Source of the DNA: Streptomyces sp. HUAS CB01
GTDB taxonomy: Bacteria; Actinomycetota; Actinomycetes; Streptomycetales; Streptomycetaceae
Assembly: GCF_030406905.1 (NCBI RefSeq)
Contig: NZ_CP129137.1
Location: forward strand, 5,538,001-5,602,000
Direction of reading: 5' to 3'
DNA length: 64,000 nucleotides
Below the pieces are notes generated by a model. It ran no database searches and was not told where the DNA came from. It saw only the letters and a program-made list of their open reading frames with translations. Shown here piece after piece: positions 1-8,114 of the stretch. Every line of letters starts with the position of its first letter. Position 1 is the stretch's first letter. The position numbers and the translations under genes are program-made.

Positions 1-212
1 CAGGATCACTCGTTCGGCGCATATCAGATGGATAAGGGTGGCCGGGTCGCATTCGGGCAAGAGCTGTAGAGCGCTGCCCGTCAGTGCCCTCCGCGGCCTA
101 CTGTTGAGGTATGCGCCTGTCGTGCACGGCCGCGTGGTGAGGTTCCGGCCGTGGTCGCATGACACGGAAGCCATCACGTGGCATCGGCACCGCCGGCTGT
201 GAGAGGGACGGA

Positions 213-2339
213 ATGAAACCGACCGAGAGCGCCGCCCCGGTCTCACGGCCGCGTGGTTTCGGGGGGCTCGCGTTCGTCGCGGGCATCGCGTCGACGCTGC
301 CGTTCGTCATCATGGGAATCGCCGCACTCACCCTCGTGACGGGGCTCTTCGGCGTCCTGCGGGAGGGGCACGCGCTGTTCCCCGGGGATACCGAGGGCTG
401 GTCCCTCGCCGTGCTGACCGGCATCATCGTCGGCCATCTGGTCGCCCTCGGGCGCGACCGCTGGTGGGGCGGCACCGGTTCCGGTGCCGCCCTGACGCTC
501 GCGGTGCTGCTGCTGTACGGCTGGGTGCCGGCGGGCATGGTCAGCCTCGCCGTGGTGGTGCTGGTCGGCGTCGCACGGCGGCACCGCTGGCGACAGGGCG
601 CCCTGCACGGCGCGGTGGACATCCTGGGCATCGGCGCGGCCGCGCTCGTCCTGGCCGCCTTCGGTGAGGCGCCGACCGTCGAACACCCCTGGCAGCCCCT
701 GCAATGGGGGCCGGACGCGATCCCCGAGGTGGTGCTCGCCGCGGCCGCGTACCTCGCCGTCACCAGGGCGCTGCTCTGGTACGCCCTGGCGCCGCAGGGC
801 AGCGGACTGCCCACGGTCGCCCGGACCGCCCTGCTGCGGCAAGGGCTGGTCGCGGTCGCCCTGCTCGGCATCGCCCCGCTGATCTGCGTCGTCGCGACGG
901 CCCTGCCCATCGTGCTGCCGCTGTTCGCGGTGCCGCTGATCGCCCTCGACTCCACGCTGTGGATCGCCCGCGCCCGCGCGGAGGAGCAGCTGCGCGACCC
1001 GCTCACCAAACTCCCCAACCGCCAGTGGCTGCTGGAGCGCACCTGGACGGCGCTGGAGGAGGCGGAAGGGATCGGAGCGCGCTCGGCCCTCGTCCTGATC
1101 GACCTCGACAGGTTCCGTTCGGTCAACGACACACTCGGGCATCTCGCGGGCGATCGGCTGCTGCTCCAGATCGCCGAGCGGCTGAAACTCGCACTGCCGC
1201 GCGGAGCGGAGGCAGCGCGGCTGGGCGGCGACGAGTTCGCCGTACTGCTGCCCACGACCGACTCCACCACCAGCGCCCAGCGGGTCGCCCGGCACCTCGT
1301 GGGCCAGCTGTCCTCACCGCTCGACCTCGACGGGCTCACGCTGGTCCTGGAGGCCAGCGCCGGCCTCGCCGTCTTCCCCGACCACGCCCTGGACGCCGAA
1401 GGGCTCCTCCGACGGGCGGATGTGGCGATGTACCAGGCGAAGCGCGACCGCACGGGCGTCGAGGTGTACGAATCCAAGCGCGACTCGAACACCCCGGACC
1501 GGCTCGGGCTGCTCGGTGATCTGCGCAGGGCCCTGGACGCCGGTGACGTGGAGCTCCACTACCAGCCGAAGGTCCGCTTCGACGGTCATGTCGCGGGGCT
1601 GGAGGCGCTGGTGCGCTGGGTGCACCCGGACCGCGGGCGGGTCCCTCCCGACGAGTTCATCGCCATAGCCGAGTCGTCGGGTCTGATGCCTCATCTGACC
1701 GAGTACGTGCTGGAGTCCGCGCTGGGCCAGGTCGCCGAATGGCGCTCCCAGGGCCTCGAGGTGCCCGTCGCCGTCAACGTGTCGCCGCGCGACGTCCACA
1801 CCCCCGGTTTCGCCGGTTCCGTCGCCGCACGGCTCGCCCGGCACGGCGTCCCGGCGGGCGCGCTGCAGCTGGAGATCACGGAGCATGTGCTGCTGGAGGA
1901 CCCGCAGCGGGCCGGGGACACCCTCGCGGCGCTCACGGGCCACGGCGTGAAGATGTCGCTCGACGACTTCGGCACCGGCTACTCCTCCCTCGTCCATCTG
2001 CGCCGGCTGCCCGTGAGCGAGCTCAAGATCGACCGCTCGTTCGTCGCCCGGCTGGCGATCGACGCGGAGGACGCGGAGATCGTGCGCTGCACCGTCGACC
2101 TCGCCCATTCCCTCGGACTGCTGGTGGTCGCCGAGGGCGTCGAGGACGACGAGACCTGGGAGCGGCTGCGCGACCTGGGCTGCGACGCGGTGCAGGGCTG
2201 GCTGGTCGCGGCGGCCATGCCACCGCAGGAGACCACGGCGTGGCTGCGGGCCCGGGGTCAGCACGGCTGGCGCCGCCCCGTGGGCGAGCTCCCCGCCGCC
2301 CCGTCCGAGGTGGACCGCCCGTCGGGCCTCGTGAACTAG
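213..2339 (+). CDS. rmdB: Membrane GGDEF/EAL c-di-GMP enzyme, RmdB-like
   Basis: Predicted integral-membrane bifunctional c-di-GMP protein of 708 residues: a diguanylate cyclase domain that condenses two GTP, and a phosphodiesterase domain that opens c-di-GMP to pGpG. Roughly the first 250 residues are hydrophobic helices (about six to seven membrane segments) with no recognisable sensor fold. GGDEF is intact at residues 338-342. The EAL half keeps EAL at 464-466, ITE, DDFGTGYSS from 584, KIDRSF and AEGVE, so both activities look possible. ATG 213 is chosen because GAGAGGGA lies just upstream; an in-frame ATG at 159 has no such site. Architecture and position upstream of gatC match Streptomyces RmdB, which acts in the switch to aerial growth; that identity rests on remembered gene order. 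Confidence 0.85.
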   Translation: MKPTESAAPVSRPRGFGGLAFVAGIASTLPFVIMGIAALTLVTGLFGVLREGHALFPGDTEGWSLAVLTGIIVGHLVALGRDRWWGGTGSGAALTLAVLLLYGWVPAGMVSLAVVVLVGVARRHRWRQGALHGAVDILGIGAAALVLAAFGEAPTVEHPWQPLQWGPDAIPEVVLAAAAYLAVTRALLWYALAPQGSGLPTVARTALLRQGLVAVALLGIAPLICVVATALPIVLPLFAVPLIALDSTLWIARARAEEQLRDPLTKLPNRQWLLERTWTALEEAEGIGARSALVLIDLDRFRSVNDTLGHLAGDRLLLQIAERLKLALPRGAEAARLGGDEFAVLLPTTDSTTSAQRVARHLVGQLSSPLDLDGLTLVLEASAGLAVFPDHALDAEGLLRRADVAMYQAKRDRTGVEVYESKRDSNTPDRLGLLGDLRRALDAGDVELHYQPKVRFDGHVAGLEALVRWVHPDRGRVPPDEFIAIAESSGLMPHLTEYVLESALGQVAEWRSQGLEVPVAVNVSPRDVHTPGFAGSVAARLARHGVPAGALQLEITEHVLLEDPQRAGDTLAALTGHGVKMSLDDFGTGYSSLVHLRRLPVSELKIDRSFVARLAIDAEDAEIVRCTVDLAHSLGLLVVAEGVEDDETWERLRDLGCDAVQGWLVAAAMPPQETTAWLRARGQHGWRRPVGELPAAPSEVDRPSGLVN

Positions 2340-2999
2340 GGGCGTGTTGCGGAGGTCCCTCCCGGCCCCACCCTGCGGGCGGACGGAGCTCCTTTCGCCA
2401 CACGCCCTGGCGGCGGCTCGTCCGGCTCGGTCGTGCCCGACAGGTCCGTGTCGGACGGCCGGATCCACCCGTGTCGGACGGGCTGTGTTCGGACGGGTCC
2501 GTGGCGGACGGCTCCCTGTCGGACGAGTCCGAGCGGGGGGTCCGCCCCGCACGGTCCGTCCCGTGCGGTCCGTCTCGTGCGATGCGCGCCGGAGGGGTCC
2601 GTGCCGGCGGATGCGCTCCGCGCGGTCGGCGTCCGGGCGGTCAGCGGCGGACGGGTCCGTGGTGCACGGCTCCGTGTCGGACGAGGTCCGAGCCGCGGGT
2701 CCGTCCCGCAGGTCAGTCCCGTGCGGTCCGTGCCGGAGCGATCTGTGCCGGAGGGGCAACGGCGGCTCCTTCGGCTCGGTGCCCGACGGGTCCGCCCCGG
2801 ACGGCCAGCGGCTGACGGAGCGGGTGCCGGACGGGTCCGTGCGCCGCCCGGAGGCGTCCCGTGGCGGACCGCGGCGGGGTCGGAGCCGGACGCCGTCGCG
2901 GGCGTGGGCTCCGTCCTCCGGACAAAGGGTTTCGCGGGCACCCGCGCCGGGCCCATAGGATTGGGCCAAAACCATCACACTCACCTTGAGGATCGCTGC
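2340..2999. other. Long intergenic region, repeat-rich, no convincing gene
   Basis: This 660-base gap between the c-di-GMP gene and gatC has open frames on both strands, but their products are monotonous Arg/Pro/Gly/Ser strings, with no ribosome site and no family resemblance, so I see no gene. Most of it is iterated GTCCGT / CGGACGG words (see the repeat entry). Close to gatC a TAGGAT hexamer at 2956-2961 could be a -10 element, but no matching -35 is visible. Confidence 0.6.
2425..2850. repeat. Degenerate GTCCGTG / CGGACGG repeat field
   Basis: Words such as GTCCGTG, TCGGACGG, CGGACGGGTCCGT and their complements recur every 10 to 30 bases in both orientations. Because GTCCG and CGGAC are reverse complements, neighbouring copies can pair into many alternative hairpins. 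The copies are imperfect and their spacing is irregular, so this is not a CRISPR or a simple satellite. Function unknown; it could be decayed repeat DNA or a structured untranslated region. Confidence 0.6.
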
Positions 3000-3296
3000 A
3001 TGCCTGGCATCACGCGCGAGGAGGTCGCCCACCTCGCCCGGCTGGCACGTCTGGAGCTGAAGGCCGAAGAGCTCGACCACTTCGCCGGACAGCTCGACGA
3101 CATCATCGGCGCGGTCGCCCGCGTCGCCGAAGTCGCCGACCGTGACGTACCGCCGACCTCCCACCCGCTGCCGCTGACGAATGTCATGCGCGCGGACGAG
3201 GTCCGTCCCTCGCTCACCCCCGAGCAGGCGCTCTCCTGCGCCCCGGCACAGGAGCAGCAGCGTTTCAAGGTGCCGCAGATCCTGGGGGAGGACTGA
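3000..3296 (+). CDS. gatC: Glu/Asp-tRNA(Gln/Asn) amidotransferase subunit C
   Basis: Small subunit (98 residues) of the GatCAB amidotransferase, which converts Glu-tRNA(Gln) and Asp-tRNA(Asn) into the correctly charged amide forms. GatC wraps round GatA and stabilises its contact with GatB. The typical N-terminal helix [10 protein letters not shown] and the conserved NVMRADE stretch towards the end are present, and length is normal. ATG at 3000 follows TTGAGG at a suitable distance. It is the first gene of gatC-gatA-(small membrane gene)-gatB, with six bases separating it from gatA, so one transcript is likely. Confidence 0.96.
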   Translation: MPGITREEVAHLARLARLELKAEELDHFAGQLDDIIGAVARVAEVADRDVPPTSHPLPLTNVMRADEVRPSLTPEQALSCAPAQEQQRFKVPQILGED

Positions 3297-3302
3297 CCTG
3301 CG

Positions 3303-4802
3303 ATGACGGACAGCCCCATCATCAAGCTCACCGCGGCGGAGATCGCCGCGAAGATCGCCTCCGGCGAGCTCACCGCCGTCGAGGTCGCCGAGGCGCACCT
3401 CGCCAGGATCGAGGCCGTGGACGAGAAGGTCCACGCGTTCCTGCACATCGACCGTGACGGCGCCCTCGCGCAGGCCCGCGCCGTCGACGAGAAGCGCGAG
3501 CGCGGCGAGAAGCTCGGCCCGCTGGCCGGTGTGCCGCTGGCGCTGAAGGACATCTTCACCACCGAGGGCATCCCGACCACGGTCGGCTCCAAGATCCTCG
3601 AAGGCTGGATCCCGCCGTACGACGCCACCCTGACGCGCAGGCTGAAGGAGGCCGACGTCGTCATCCTCGGCAAGACCAACATGGACGAGTTCGCCATGGG
3701 GTCCTCCACCGAGAACAGCGCGTACGGCCCGACCGGCAACCCGTGGGACCTGACCCGCATCCCGGGCGGCTCCGGCGGCGGTTCGTCCGCGGCCCTCGCC
3801 TCGTACGAGGCCCCGCTCGCCATCGGCACGGACACCGGCGGCTCCATCCGCCAGCCCGCCGCCGTCACCGGCACGGTCGGTGTGAAGCCCACCTACGGCG
3901 CCGTCTCCCGCTACGGCATGGTCGCCTTCTCCTCGTCCCTCGACCAGGGCGGCCCCTGTGCCCGTACGGTCCTGGACGCGGCGCTGCTGCACGAGGTCAT
4001 CGCCGGGCACGACCCGCTCGACTCGACCTCCATCGACGCCCCGGTCCCGCCGGTCGTCGAGGCCGCACGCAACGGCTCGGTCGAGGGCATGCGCGTCGGT
4101 GTCGTCAAGCAGTTCCGCGGCGAGGGCTACCAGGCCGGGGTGGTGCAGCGGTTCGACGAGTCCGTGCAGCTGCTGAAGGAGCTGGGCGCCGAGATCGTCG
4201 AGCTCGACTGCCCCTCCTTCGACCTGGCGCTCTCCGCGTACTACCTGATCGCGCCGTCCGAGTGCTCCTCGAACCTCGCCCGGTTCGACGGTCTGCGCTA
4301 CGGCCTGCGTGTCGGCGACGACGGCACGCGCTCCGCCGAGGACGTCACCTCGCTGACCCGCGAGGAGGGCTTCGGCGACGAGGTCAAGCGCCGGATCATG
4401 CTGGGCACGTACGCCCTGTCGTCCGGCTACTACGACGCGTACTACGGCAGCGCCCAGAAGGTGCGCACGCTCATCAAGCAGGACTTCGAGAAGGCCTTCG
4501 AGCAGGTCGACGTGATCGTCTCCCCGACGACGCCGACCACCGCCTTCCCGATCGGCGAGCGTGCCGACGACCCGATGGCGATGTACCTCGCGGACCTCTG
4601 CACCATCCCCACCAACCTGGCCGGCAACGCCGCGATGTCGCTGCCCTGCGGCCTGGCTCCGGAGGACAACCTCCCGGTCGGTCTGCAGATCATCGCCCCC
4701 GCCCTGAAGGACGAACGGCTCTACAAGGTGGGTGCGGCCGTCGAGGCGGCCTTCGTGGCACGCTGGGGTCACCCGCTGCTGGAGGAGGCACCGTCACTGT
4801 GA
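3303..4802 (+). CDS. gatA: Glu/Asp-tRNA amidotransferase subunit A (amidase)
   Basis: Catalytic amidase subunit (499 residues) that releases ammonia from glutamine for transfer to misacylated tRNA in GatB. It carries the amidase-signature Ser-cisSer-Lys layout: ALKDIF with the lysine, the glycine-serine loop [11 protein letters not shown], and [12 protein letters not shown] with the nucleophile serine. Length is normal for GatA. The stop overlaps the GTG start of the next small gene by four bases (GTGA), implying translational coupling. Cytoplasmic, essential in organisms such as Streptomyces that lack glutaminyl-tRNA synthetase. Confidence 0.97.
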   Translation: MTDSPIIKLTAAEIAAKIASGELTAVEVAEAHLARIEAVDEKVHAFLHIDRDGALAQARAVDEKRERGEKLGPLAGVPLALKDIFTTEGIPTTVGSKILEGWIPPYDATLTRRLKEADVVILGKTNMDEFAMGSSTENSAYGPTGNPWDLTRIPGGSGGGSSAALASYEAPLAIGTDTGGSIRQPAAVTGTVGVKPTYGAVSRYGMVAFSSSLDQGGPCARTVLDAALLHEVIAGHDPLDSTSIDAPVPPVVEAARNGSVEGMRVGVVKQFRGEGYQAGVVQRFDESVQLLKELGAEIVELDCPSFDLALSAYYLIAPSECSSNLARFDGLRYGLRVGDDGTRSAEDVTSLTREEGFGDEVKRRIMLGTYALSSGYYDAYYGSAQKVRTLIKQDFEKAFEQVDVIVSPTTPTTAFPIGERADDPMAMYLADLCTIPTNLAGNAAMSLPCGLAPEDNLPVGLQIIAPALKDERLYKVGAAVEAAFVARWGHPLLEEAPSL

Positions 4803-5038
4803 GTAGCTTGCAGAAGGCCAAGGGCTTCACGAAGTCCCGGACCGGTACGTACGTGTCCATGGCCGCCACCGCGTTCGGAGCCATCGGCGTCGCGAAGCAG
4901 GCCAAGAAGGCCCGCCTGGAGCACGACACGCTCCGGCTGATCGACGCCGCCGTGTCCGCCGCCGCCATCGTCACCGGACTCGCGATCCTCTACCGGGAGC
5001 TGAAGCGCCTGGGCGACGACGACGTCCTGCTGGGCTGA
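4799..5038 (+). CDS. Small membrane protein inside the gat operon
   Basis: A 79-residue protein starting at GTG 4799, overlapping the gatA stop by four bases and ending 16 bases before gatB. The middle and C-terminal parts hold a hydrophobic stretch, [19 protein letters not shown], fitting one membrane helix, after a basic segment ([10 protein letters not shown]) that would stay in the cytoplasm. I do not recognise a family. Its coupling to gatA and third-position GC bias argue that it is translated. Role unknown; it is tied to tRNA amidotransferase only by position. Confidence 0.8.
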   Translation: MSSLQKAKGFTKSRTGTYVSMAATAFGAIGVAKQAKKARLEHDTLRLIDAAVSAAAIVTGLAILYRELKRLGDDDVLLG

Positions 5039-5054
5039 GAGGGAAAGTTTCACC

Positions 5055-6569
5055 GTGACCGTCACGACTGACCTGGTGTCGTACGAGGACGCACTCGCGT
5101 CGTACGACCCCGTCATGGGCCTGGAGGTCCATGTCGAACTCGGCACCAGGACCAAGATGTTCTGCGGCTGCTCGACCGAGCTGGGCGCCGAGCCCAACTC
5201 GCAGACCTGCCCCACCTGCCTGGGCCTCCCCGGCTCGCTGCCGGTGGTCAACGCGGTCGGCGTCGAGTCCGCCATCAAGATCGGTCTCGCGCTGCACTGC
5301 GAGATCGCCGAATGGTGCCGCTTCGCCCGGAAGAACTACTTCTATCCGGACATGCCGAAGAACTTCCAGACCTCGCAGTACGACGAGCCGATCGCCTTCA
5401 ACGGCTATCTGGACGTCCAGCTGGAGGACGGCGAGGTCTTCCGTGTGGAGATCGAGCGCGCCCACATGGAGGAGGACACGGGCAAGTCGACGCACGTCGG
5501 CGGCGCCACCGGCCGTATCCACGGCGCGTCCCACTCCCTGCTCGACTACAACCGGGCCGGCATCCCGCTCATCGAGATCGTCACCAAGCCCATCGTGGGC
5601 GCCGGTGAGCGAGCCCCCGAGGTCGCCAAGGCGTACGTCGCCGAACTGCGCGAGCTCATCCGGGCCCTCGGTGTGTCCGAGGCCCGGATGGAGATGGGCC
5701 AGATGCGCTGTGACGTGAACCTCTCGCTGATGCCGAGGGGTGCGGAGAAGTTCGGCACGCGGAGCGAGACCAAGAACGTCAACTCGCTGCGCAGCGTGGA
5801 GCGCGCGGTCCGCTTCGAGATCCAGCGCCACGCCGCGGTGCTGGGCGAGGGCGGCACGATCGTCCAGGAGACCCGCCACTTCCACGAGGACGACGGCACG
5901 ACGACGTCCGGCCGGGTCAAGGAGGAGGCCGAGGACTACCGGTACTTCCCGGAGCCCGACCTCGTCCCGGTCGCCCCGTCCCGTGAGTGGGTCGAGGAAC
6001 TGCGTGCCGAGCTGCCCGAGCTGCCGCGGGTGCGTCGCAACCGCCTCCGCGAGGAGTGGGGCGTCTCCGAGCACGACATGCAGTCGATCCTGAACGCCGG
6101 CGCCATCGACCCGATCGTGGCCACGATCGAGGCCGGTGCCGACCCGGTGTCCGCCCGCAAGTGGTGGATGGGTGAGCTGGCCCGCAACGCCAACGAGTCC
6201 GGCCGTTCCCTCGAGGAGCTGCCGATCACGCCGGAGCAGGTCGCCCGGGTGACCGCCCTGGTGGCGGACGGCTCGCTGAACGACAAGCTGGCCCGTCAGG
6301 TCATCGAGGGCGTGCTGGCCGGCGAGGGCGACCCGGACGCGGTCGTCGAGAAGCGCGGTCTGAAGGTCGTCTCCGACGAGGGCGCGCTCGGGACGGCCGT
6401 CGACGAGGCCATCGCCGGCAACGCCGCCATCGCCGACAAGATCCGGGGCGGCAAGGTCGCCGCGGTCGGCGCGCTGGTCGGCGCGGTCATGAAGGCCACC
6501 CGCGGCCAGGCCGACGCGGCCCGCGTCAAGGAGCTGATCCTGGAGAAGCTCGGCGTGACCGAGGGCTGA
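5055..6569 (+). CDS. gatB: Glu/Asp-tRNA amidotransferase subunit B
   Basis: GatB (504 residues) binds the misacylated tRNA, activates the Glu or Asp side chain with ATP and receives ammonia from GatA. The N-terminal [18 protein letters not shown] and the following CPTCLGLPG supply the four cysteines of the zinc site, and the C-terminal YqeY-like helical tail that clamps tRNA is present, ending in [14 protein letters not shown] at 5055 follows GAGAGGGAAAG. A strong hairpin at 6589-6623 closes the operon. Confidence 0.97.
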   Translation: MTVTTDLVSYEDALASYDPVMGLEVHVELGTRTKMFCGCSTELGAEPNSQTCPTCLGLPGSLPVVNAVGVESAIKIGLALHCEIAEWCRFARKNYFYPDMPKNFQTSQYDEPIAFNGYLDVQLEDGEVFRVEIERAHMEEDTGKSTHVGGATGRIHGASHSLLDYNRAGIPLIEIVTKPIVGAGERAPEVAKAYVAELRELIRALGVSEARMEMGQMRCDVNLSLMPRGAEKFGTRSETKNVNSLRSVERAVRFEIQRHAAVLGEGGTIVQETRHFHEDDGTTTSGRVKEEAEDYRYFPEPDLVPVAPSREWVEELRAELPELPRVRRNRLREEWGVSEHDMQSILNAGAIDPIVATIEAGADPVSARKWWMGELARNANESGRSLEELPITPEQVARVTALVADGSLNDKLARQVIEGVLAGEGDPDAVVEKRGLKVVSDEGALGTAVDEAIAGNAAIADKIRGGKVAAVGALVGAVMKATRGQADAARVKELILEKLGVTEG

Positions 6570-6588
6570 TCCGCGGCCGTAGGCGCAC

Positions 6589-6623
6589 GAGGGGCGGGAC
6601 ACCGGGCCGGTGTCCCGCCCCTC
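6589..6623. terminator. Hairpin terminator after gatB
   Basis: A perfect 17-base inverted repeat (left arm begins GAGGGGCGGGACACC) with a one-base centre, so the real loop is a few bases wider. No T-tract follows, which is common in Streptomyces. It lies 20 bases after the gatB stop. Confidence 0.85.
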
Positions 6624-6624
6624 A

Positions 6625-6765
6625 CGCGTTTCCGCCCGGTCCGGCCGCCCTCGTCCGTTGCCGCCCGGTCCCGTCGTGCGTCGGCGCGTTTCCGCCCGGT
6701 CCGGCCGCCCTCGTCCGTTGCCGCCCGGTCCCGTCGTGCGTCGGCGCGTTTCCGCCCGGTCCGGC
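6625..6765. repeat. 60-bp direct tandem repeat, 2.35 copies
   Basis: Bases 6625-6705 recur exactly at 6685-6765, a period of exactly 60 with no mismatch over 81 bases. The unit contains GTTTCCGCCCGGTCC and GTTGCCGCCCGGTCC, so it is itself built from a duplicated half-unit. It begins immediately after the gatB terminator. No coding potential is apparent. Confidence 0.95.
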
Positions 6766-6995
6766 GGGGTTCGGCCGCCCCTGTGTTCCCGGCCCGGCTC
6801 GCCCGGCCCGTCAGGGTGGACGAGGACAGCGCGGCCCGGCCGTGCGCTGCCCCGGCGTGCCGCCCCTGTGCGGGCGACGGCCGCGGACCACCCTGGGCGA
6901 ACCGTGTTCCCGGCCGGTCGGGCCGGGGGCACGCGCAGGACGCGGCAGGGGTGGGGTGCGTGCGCCGGGCCTGTGTGCCGCCCCTGCGCCGGACC
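6766..6995. other. Intergenic, GC-rich, nothing recognised
   Basis: Between the 60-bp repeat and the convergent hypothetical gene lies pyrimidine-biased, GC-rich DNA with further short CCGGTC and GTGCCGCCCCTGTGCG words. I see no gene or clean hairpin. Confidence 0.5.
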
Positions 6996-7922
6996 TCAGT
7001 ACGTCCGGATCCCCAGGCCCGGCAGCCACAGCTCGCCGCGGTCGTCGACCCCGGCCTCCCGCGCGGACAGCTCCTGCGGGCCGGCCGCGCCGCGTGTGCG
7101 GAGTTCCGTCACGGCCAGCCGCGCCGCCGCGGCCGGGGAGCTCTCGGCGGCCTCCGGGAAGGCCGAGTGCCACCAGCCCCGGTCATGGCCCTGCCAGCCG
7201 CAGGCGCGCATCAGCCGGTCCCGCTCGGGGCCCTGCTCCGTGTCCCGGTCGTCGACCGCCACCCCCAGCCCTTCGCCCGGGCTGTACGAGACGACGAGAT
7301 CGCGGCCCGGATCCCGGTCGGCCACGACCGTGAAACCGGCCCAGTCACCCGGCACCTGCACGGGAAGCTGCTCCGCCCAGGCGGCGAGCAGCAGCTCCAG
7401 GGCACTCTCCAGCTGCTGCCAGTCGCCCGCGAGCCGGTGGTCCGGCCGCTCCCCGGGCCATTCGCCCGGCCCGCCGCGGTACAACTGCCAGCTGTACGGC
7501 AGGAGGTCGAAGTCGTGCGGTTCGTCGGCCGACCAGGCACCGCCCCAGGTGAAGCAGCGGTGCTCGCCCCGCTCCAGCTCCTCCGGCCGGTGCACCGACA
7601 GCGTGACGCGGAACCGGTCGCCCGACAGCAGCACCAGCCGGTCCTCGTCGCGCCAGCGGACACTGGGCCCCCAGGCCGATCCGCCGTACAGCGTCGGCTC
7701 CCCGATCGCGGCCACGATCGGTCCGTAGACCTCCCGGAACGCCTCGCGCCGCTCCAGCCGGGTCGCCTCCGGCGGATGGCACACCACGGCGACGGGCGGA
7801 CCGCCCAGGTGGTCCCGGGGCTCCTCGTGCAGGCGCTCGGCGAGCCGGGCGGCAGCGGCCGCGGCGGTGGACGCGGTGGGTGTGGTGGCGATGGCGGTCT
7901 GCGATTCCCCCCGACTGGTCAT
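6996..7922 (-). CDS. Hypothetical protein, possible TY-Chap-like C-terminus
   Basis: A soluble protein of about 308 residues; no signal peptide or membrane helix. The start used is the ATG giving MTSRGES; another ATG four codons upstream is equally possible. After an Ala/Thr-rich N-terminus the protein is rich in Trp, Asp and Glu. The C-terminal part (WWHSAFPEAAESS then AAARLAVTELRT) resembles the repeating tail of actinobacterial TY-Chap-type proteins, but this is only a visual likeness. It is transcribed towards gatB and diverges from the phospholipase gene. Function unknown. Confidence 0.75.
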   Translation of the reverse strand: MTSRGESQTAIATTPTASTAAAAAARLAERLHEEPRDHLGGPPVAVVCHPPEATRLERREAFREVYGPIVAAIGEPTLYGGSAWGPSVRWRDEDRLVLLSGDRFRVTLSVHRPEELERGEHRCFTWGGAWSADEPHDFDLLPYSWQLYRGGPGEWPGERPDHRLAGDWQQLESALELLLAAWAEQLPVQVPGDWAGFTVVADRDPGRDLVVSYSPGEGLGVAVDDRDTEQGPERDRLMRACGWQGHDRGWWHSAFPEAAESSPAAAARLAVTELRTRGAAGPQELSAREAGVDDRGELWLPGLGIRTY

Positions 7923-8027
7923 GAGCCCATGGTGACAGCCCGCACCGACAACGCCACCGAATCGGCCCTGACGGCCGGTCGGCCACTGGCGGGAACTCGA
8001 CTGGACTCTTCCGACGCCCGGTTGGAC

Positions 8028-8049
8028 GTTCATCCCGCGGTCGTCCACG
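8028..8049 (+). promoter_or_regulatory. Candidate PHO box (PhoP direct repeats)
   Basis: Two adjacent 11-base units, GTTCATCCCGC and GGTCGTCCACG, match the Streptomyces PhoP direct-repeat consensus G(G/T)TCAYYYR(G/C)G at 9 and 10 of 11 positions. They lie 66-87 bases upstream of the phospholipase C start. Phosphate-starvation control of a secreted phospholipase would fit, but no binding evidence is available from sequence alone. Confidence 0.45.
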
Positions 8050-8114
8050 GGCCTTTCCTCCGCCACCCGGCCTCACTACCTTCCGGGCGGTAACGAGGGA
8101 CTCAGGAGGATCAC

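Noticed and set aside
1..40. Possible BldD site near TCACTCGTTCGG before rmdB
   Set aside because: Matches only about five of eight fixed positions.
2425..2850. CRISPR-like array
   Set aside because: Repeats are short, degenerate, in both orientations and irregularly spaced; no cas genes in the window.
2336..2958. Open frames on both strands in the repeat field
   Set aside because: Low-complexity Arg/Pro/Gly/Thr products, no ribosome site, and frames exist only because of the GC-rich repeats.
1314..4772. Very long minus-strand open frame opposite the gat genes
   Set aside because: It mirrors rmdB and gatA codons in reverse; the product is a Gly/Arg/Asp/Val string with no domain, and such shadows are expected at this GC content.
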